Assembly: GCA_963662175.1 (NCBI GenBank)
Contig: OY759221.1
Span: 18,194,027-18,258,026, forward strand
Direction: 5' to 3'
DNA: 64,000 nucleotides
From: Aradus depressus
Lineage: Eukaryota; Arthropoda; Insecta; Hemiptera; Aradidae
Below the pieces are notes generated by a model, which worked only from the letters and a program-made list of their open reading frames with translations, was not told the origin of the DNA and ran no database searches. A program made the position numbers and the translations under genes. This document shows positions 60,301 through 64,000 of this stretch, piece by piece (the stretch's first letter is position 1; each line of letters opens with the position of its first letter).

Positions 60301-61157
60301 TGCCTTCTACGTTGTATCTATAGAGGTGTCTACGAGGAACATGACTGGGGGATAAGAACGAATCAGGAGCTATATATATGCTTTGTCGCAAAAGCCTGAC
60401 ATAGTAAGGTTTGTAAGACTTGACAGACTAAGATGGGCAGGACACTTGGCAAGGATGGGAGACCATGATGTGCCAAAGATGACATTATTAGAGGAAATCC
60501 ACGGAACCAGATATGTTGGGAGGACAAAGCTACGTTGGAAGGACGGTGTTGCGCATGATACGAGGATCTTACTTGGAGTCAGGAACTGGAGGGCAGCTGC
60601 ACTGGACCGAGACGACTGGCGAAAGCTGATCCAGGTCTTGATTGAGAGATGAGTTGTTGCGCCGATGATGATACGTAAAAAATCTTGCTAGACTTTCGGA
60701 AAATTGACTTACATTTTGTACGTTATACGTCACGCAAAGCCATCGATAAATAAATGTAATTTTTAAATGTTTTATTATGATTTTATAATTAATTTTTGTT
60801 TTATTCCCTCTAGATAAAGAAACTTGCAAGCAGTGTGTCGTCCTGGAGGAAGAGTTAGAAAAGGAAAGAAATACTAAAAAACAGATGGAAAATTCATTAA
60901 CTAATAATAATGTTGTTATGGCGGAGGAGGCCCAAGAAATTATGGATGCAGCCAGTTTTCATCGAAAACAACCTTCTTTTAGTTTGATAAAATCTCCGAA
61001 AGACAATACACAATTTGAGGATCGAATATGTCCTCTGTGTACCAAATTTTATCCAAAGTCAACCCCATTTGACGAATTTAATGAACATGTATTGAGTCAT
61101 TTTGTTGAAGAGTCTGAACAAGACTCTCTCATGAGTAATTATGAAATAGCTACATAA
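56917..61157 (+). CDS. Spindle-F-like protein (spn-F), four coding exons
   Basis: Exons: 56917-57355, 57766-57857, 59603-59801, 60814-61157; GT/AG at every junction and phases close to 1074 nt (357 residues). In Drosophila, Spn-F (about 360 residues) works with IKK-epsilon and Javelin-like to organise the minus ends of microtubules and actin in oocytes and bristles. Seen here: FTALEIALETMKDRCHKLQK then RLNCLEDENLQLR (coiled coil, residues ~25-60), LSHHIFMVATENTDLWERLS (~90-110), SLEEIPLKL in exon 2, an acidic stretch (LEDLDEGEDN) and EKLKTEKMMLKQQQEGLRSA (second coiled coil) in exon 3. In exon 4 there is C-x2-C-x15-H-x3-H (residues 316-339, ICPLCTKFY...FNEHVLSHF), similar to the ubiquitin-binding finger of TAX1BP1/NDP52. 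Translation start: ATG at 56917 (MM); the upstream frame has only TTG. Assignment rests on motif order, not on alignment. Confidence 0.8.
57766..57857 (+). CDS. spn-F exon 2
   Basis: Acceptor ctattgtttag, donor gtactg, 92 nt. Encodes (G)GKEESLEEIPLKLVSNLRK NKFLIDDRSEE. The donor is chosen by phase; the frame stays open beyond it but becomes hydrophobic and AT-rich. Confidence 0.7.
57858..59054. other. spn-F intron 2, unassigned part
   Basis: No repeat terminus or coding segment recognised; 58100-58350 has a spurious frame of low-complexity composition. Confidence 0.4.
59055..59185 (+). repeat. Family A repeat, right end (spn-F intron 2)
   Basis: 'gatcgattggctttggagggagagagaaaactt', 'attcttgctggggaagtatgtagccggtgattcacctacgac' and Ts. 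Confidence 0.65.
59215..59315. repeat. Inverted repeat around 'gctcccgtcggtcc'
   Basis: 'tttgacgctcccgtcggtcc' at 59226 is inverted at 59296-59315 ('gaccgacgggaggagcaaa'). A related phrase, 'gcccctcccgtcgttcct', occurs at 22450 and 'ccctcctgtcgttcctttt' at 59925. Probably a small MITE family. Confidence 0.5.
59603..59801 (+). CDS. spn-F exon 3
   Basis: Acceptor attatattacag, donor gtacta, 199 nt. Encodes AKNPMNAQDYKFPLEDLDEG and EKLKTEKMMLKQQQEGLRSA, ending ISKHLK plus one base. Confidence 0.8.
59833..59878 (+). repeat. Family A left-end fragment (spn-F intron 3)
   Basis: 'acgaagtataggggaagttatgtaatcgaacagaaattgg' begins 32 nt after the exon 3 donor, joined at 59880 to a Penelope-type flank ('tttttgaaatattgtctattccactaaagatat'). 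Confidence 0.6.
60280..60660 (+). pseudogene. LINE 3' end in spn-F intron 3
   Basis: LLRCIYRGVYEEHDWGIRTN followed by QELY, then after a frame shift PDIVRFVRLDRLRWAGHLAR, TRYVGRTKLRWKDGVAHDTR and NWRAAALDRDDWRKLIQ to a stop at 60650-60652. Same C-terminal architecture as the relics at 28880 and 62550. It is in the sense strand of spn-F but has no splice-framed join to it. Confidence 0.75.
60814..61157 (+). CDS. spn-F exon 4 (last coding exon)
   Basis: Acceptor ttattccctctag. Encodes DKETCKQCVVLEEELEKERN (C-x2-C before the helix) and the C-terminal C2H2-type finger, ending SNYEIAT and TAA. Confidence 0.85.
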
Positions 61158-62055
61158 CATTGTCGTATGTTCTAATTAGGTTGCTATTAATTGAGTGTAA
61201 AAAGAAAAATTGAAATTAAGCTGTCATCTTGCAGATATTTTCAGAAATGGTTAAGGGATTTGCAGTTTGTGGAAGGAGGTTGCACTTAGAATTCGATTCT
61301 CATTGTATTCTGTTACTGCAAGTTTGTATGTACTTACAATATATTCAAACCATCATTCTTATTAAGCTAAAGATAATAAGAAGATCTGCCTTAGAAACTT
61401 AGAAAGATCTTAAAATTGAAAAGAGAATTATTCCCTTTCAGTGTTGCCAATATACTGGTGAACTCACATCAAGTTGAGAATAGTGTCTGCACAAGTATTA
61501 CGCTTATGGTCGAGAGTATAAAGAGTTCTCATACGCACTATCATGAAAACTATTCAGTTAAGCTCATAGTATTCTTGCAGGTAGTTCCTTATTTTTCCTT
61601 CGTCCCAACGAGAGTTAGCGTCACATGACCATTATAAAAAAATGTACTTCGCAAATATTTTAAATTGATACTCCACTTGACTAAGTAGAAGTGGCGCGAC
61701 ATTGTTTTGGAACCGGTACAACCCCCCCACCCCCAAAAGAAGAAATTGCATTCTATCGCCATAAAATGTTATGGTATTTCTTATTTTTTTAATCCTACTA
61801 AAAACTATGTACCTCACTTCAAGGTTTTTAATATAAATTGTAAGTAGATAATTGATAATTTATTTTCTTGCCAGTGTTTGCGCTGGTGAGTTTAAACTAT
61901 TAAATTTTCATTAAAAAACTTGTATTGTTGACGTATATCAAAAGTATTTTTTAATGTAATCAAAATAATTTGTATTTTTGTATAATATGTACATAAATAT
62001 ATTTATATTCGTAATTTATTCTTATTTATTGTATCACCATGACCCAATTGTTATA
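61158..62055. other. spn-F 3' region
   Basis: Likely 3' untranslated sequence followed by intergenic DNA. No AATAAA hexamer is obvious within the first ~800 nt; the first clear one is near 62211. The rest is AT-rich without repeats that I can name. Confidence 0.4.
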
Positions 62056-62110
62056 GAAGTTAATTTTAAAGGCATACATATGCCTTCTTCGACACCAGTG
62101 AACATGAACA
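62055..62110 (-). repeat. Penelope-type terminal repeat relic
   Basis: 'aaaggcatacatatgccttcttcgacacc' resembles 11905-11935 ('taggcattaagtgtgccttcttcagggcc'). The hammerhead core is broken (GTCGAAGA). Confidence 0.3.
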
Positions 62111-62274
62111 GAAATTACAAAAATCAGAACAAGCAACTATTTTGAACATTGTGGATTTAATTAATAACTTAGATTAATAACAAACCATAACATTTTTAAA
62201 AAAACCGAAACAATAAAAAAAATTGTTCATTCTTTTTTTTACTGATACACCTTGGTGGAGATAGCTTTTTTTGA

Positions 62275-62294
62275 GGGGGGGGGGGGGGGGGGGG
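62275..62294. repeat. Homopolymer G(20)
   Basis: Twenty consecutive G residues. Confidence 0.95.
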
Positions 62295-62549
62295 CTTGGC
62301 CTTATAAGCATTTGAGCTCAAACTCCATGTCTGTAGCTGTAATAGAGGCCGAGATTTCTACACAGGCTCTGATGAAACCTGAATATTTTGGAGACGACAT
62401 ACCCGATTTCCACCAAACATGACTAAGAACCATCTCGCAAATACCAGCATTTGAAACGAAAAAAACTGTTTTAAAATAGCTTCAGCCGTCTTGGAGCTAC
62501 GATACCACAGACAGACAAAGGCATCAAACTTATAACACCCCTCCTTTTG

Positions 62550-62835
62550 CGTCGGGGGTTAACCGTAGAGGGCTTGTTCAGGGAGTCTTCCTCCTTCCAT
62601 TCTCTCTACATGGCCCAACCAACGCAATCTCGCCTGCTTGATCACGGATACCAGGTCGGGATCCCCGTAGAGGTCTCTCAATTATCTGTTCTTTCGGATA
62701 CGCCATCTGCCGTTCTCGGAAACAGGTCCATAAATCTTTCTAAGTACTGCTCATCACTCTCGATTTATTCCATCTCGGTACAACCACATTTTCAAAAGTT
62801 AAAATACGAGTTTACTTATCGATTTGAACGCAGGG
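62550..62835 (-). pseudogene. LINE 3' end
   Basis: A minus frame reads VLRKIYGPVSENGRWRIRKN, then LRDLYGDPDLVSVIKQARLR and WLGHVERMEGGRLPEQALYG. This is the same C-terminal block (I.GP...G.WR.R.N.EL..LY...D....I...RLRW.GH..RM) as in the 60280 relic, with stops. Confidence 0.75.
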
Positions 62836-62879
62836 AATATTTTATGTAGCTAAGAGGCTGAAGTGCCGGAAAATGAAGT

Positions 62880-63310
62880 AATTATAGTATAAAATAATGA
62901 GAGATCAAATGACGGGTTCAGCAAACTGCTTGTCGCCTCCTACTTCTGCAGACGCAACATGCCTTTAGGAGCAGATATTAATGAGCCCCTACGCCTAGAC
63001 CTTGAGGAGATGAGCGAACAGTCCAAACCATAGCATTGCTCGCTCACCGTCCAGAAATGGATAGTGGAAAAATTGCAGCAACGTTGGATGGACAAACGCA
63101 CGCATACTTCCCGGAAGTCCAGGTACGCCTCGACTCTACATAGGTACCACCTTGGTCACTGGATGTCCAAATATTATCAGGTCACAATCTTCTTTAAGAT
63201 GAAGATCAATCCGAATTGTTCGTGCGGTGGCATCGAGAATTTGTCGTTTCCTGGCGGGAGCAGAAACAACCAGTATAACGGTCTAGGAAGGATCTGATGG
63301 CTGGTCCAGT
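62880..63310. pseudogene. Possible retroelement fragment
   Basis: Higher GC than the surroundings. A plus frame near 63130-63260 contains HLGHWMSKYYQ ... NPNCSCGGIENLSF, which could be a decayed post-RNase-H finger of a LINE (C.CG..E). The evidence is weak. Confidence 0.25.
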
Positions 63311-63437
63311 CTTATAGAGATTAAATTATACAAATAATTTTTAAAAAATATACATAAAAATGGCGCACTTCAAACATTTTACACTACGTTCTCGATTCAA
63401 TTATCCGAAAATAATAAGTAATTTCCTTTTCTATTAT

Positions 63438-63443
63438 TTTATT
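63438..63443 (-). terminator. Poly(A) signal for the 63.5-kb gene
   Basis: AATAAA on the minus strand, 70 nt downstream of the stop codon of the terminal exon. Confidence 0.5.
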
Positions 63444-63512
63444 CACAATATTTATATACACAAGTAACATTCAATTCTTATATAAAACTATTAAAAATAA
63501 AAAGAGTTGAGG

Positions 63513-63632
63513 CTAAGCTAAATCTTGAGGTTTATCTTCTTTGGGAGGTGTGTTATCCGCAGTACTCCGCTGTAGTAGATTGTCGGAGAACCAGGCAGGT
63601 CGCTTCTTTTTCATCTCAACAATACGTTTGCC
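63513..63632 (-). CDS. Last coding exon of an unidentified gene
   Basis: On minus, acceptor 'ctactgtacag' opens an exon in phase 0 encoding 39 residues, GKRIVEMKKKRPAWFSDNLL then QRSTADNTPPKEDKPQDLA, and TAG. The composition (basic helix-like start, then a polar tail) and the AATAAA 70 nt downstream suggest a genuine 3' terminal exon. I do not recognise the family. Upstream exons should lie beyond 64 kb, in a gene pointing toward spn-F. Confidence 0.5.
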   Translation of the reverse strand, partial: GKRIVEMKKKRPAWFSDNLLQRSTADNTPPKEDKPQDLA

Positions 63633-64000
63633 CTGTACAGTAGATAGTAGATTATTAAATATCATTGATTAATCACGCAGTATATAATCATATTTTTTTT
63701 ATTTTTATGTATATAAAATAAAAAAAAATATGTGTTATATTTTATATCAACCTCTTTTGTACAGATCACACTCAAATTAATTTCATACTGGATATATCTA
63801 TATATGGAATGAGCAGTTTTCTTCGTTTCATTGTACCGTAATTCTGAGGGTGACTTCCATATAGCCAGTAATGTCCGTATGAAATGATTTTGTGACGGGG
63901 AGGAGTGGTCTGTATAAAAGAAATTTGTATAAGAAAGTCCTATAATGACCACACCACATATTAAATAATTGGCCTCTCATAGTAAGCTACATCCTGGAGG

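Noticed and set aside
60383..60652. Extra exon of spindle-F in intron 3
   Set aside because: It is a LINE C-terminus with its own stop; exon 3 to exon 4 phases join correctly without it.

Overview
The window is a nuclear segment of an AT-rich, intron-bearing animal genome, almost certainly an insect. Two arthropod-type genes are split by GT/AG introns, one of them (spindle-F) belonging to an insect family, and most of the remaining DNA is decayed transposable elements. The order is not resolved; a hemipteran-like genome is a guess. There is no sign of bacterial operons, CRISPR or prophage.

Genes. Two genes lie head to head around 56 kb. On the minus strand, an FBXO28 (F-box only protein 28) orthologue runs from 55798 down to 40457 in seven coding exons whose splice phases all close, giving 483 codons. 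On the plus strand, a spindle-F-like gene runs from 56917 to 61157 in four coding exons, 357 codons, with N-terminal coiled coil and a C-terminal C2H2-type finger. A last coding exon of an unidentified minus-strand gene sits at 63513-63632. A MADF-BESS protein (24586-27397, minus, two exons) is intact but belongs to a PIF/Harbinger transposon whose transposase is broken.

Layout. 1-24 kb: SINEs, LINE remnants, hAT elements, a 22.2-23.2 kb inverted-repeat element carrying a 90-bp tandem array, and a citrate synthase pseudogene split by a hAT-like MITE. 24-28 kb: Harbinger remnant with a Penelope-like (GIY-YIG) fragment inside it, followed by a LINE 3' end. 28-33.7 kb: LINE tails, SINEs and a long modular repeat. 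33.7-40.4 kb: AT-rich, few recognisable repeats, two or three Penelope-type terminal repeats. 40.4-55.8 kb: FBXO28; its introns hold SINEs, a Harbinger fragment, LINE pieces, hammerhead-bearing foldbacks and a 1.9-kb element with ~295-bp inverted termini encoding a SWIM-finger protein. 55.8-61.2 kb: spindle-F. 61.2-64 kb: LINE remnants and the terminal exon.

Most notable. At least six unrelated-looking terminal-repeat families carry the hammerhead ribozyme core (CUGANGA, hairpin, GAAA, short palindromic helix III). Several occur as inverted pairs with no coding region between them. This matches what is known of Penelope-like retroelements but shows unusual local diversity. Intervals with no entry were read and nothing firm was recognised.
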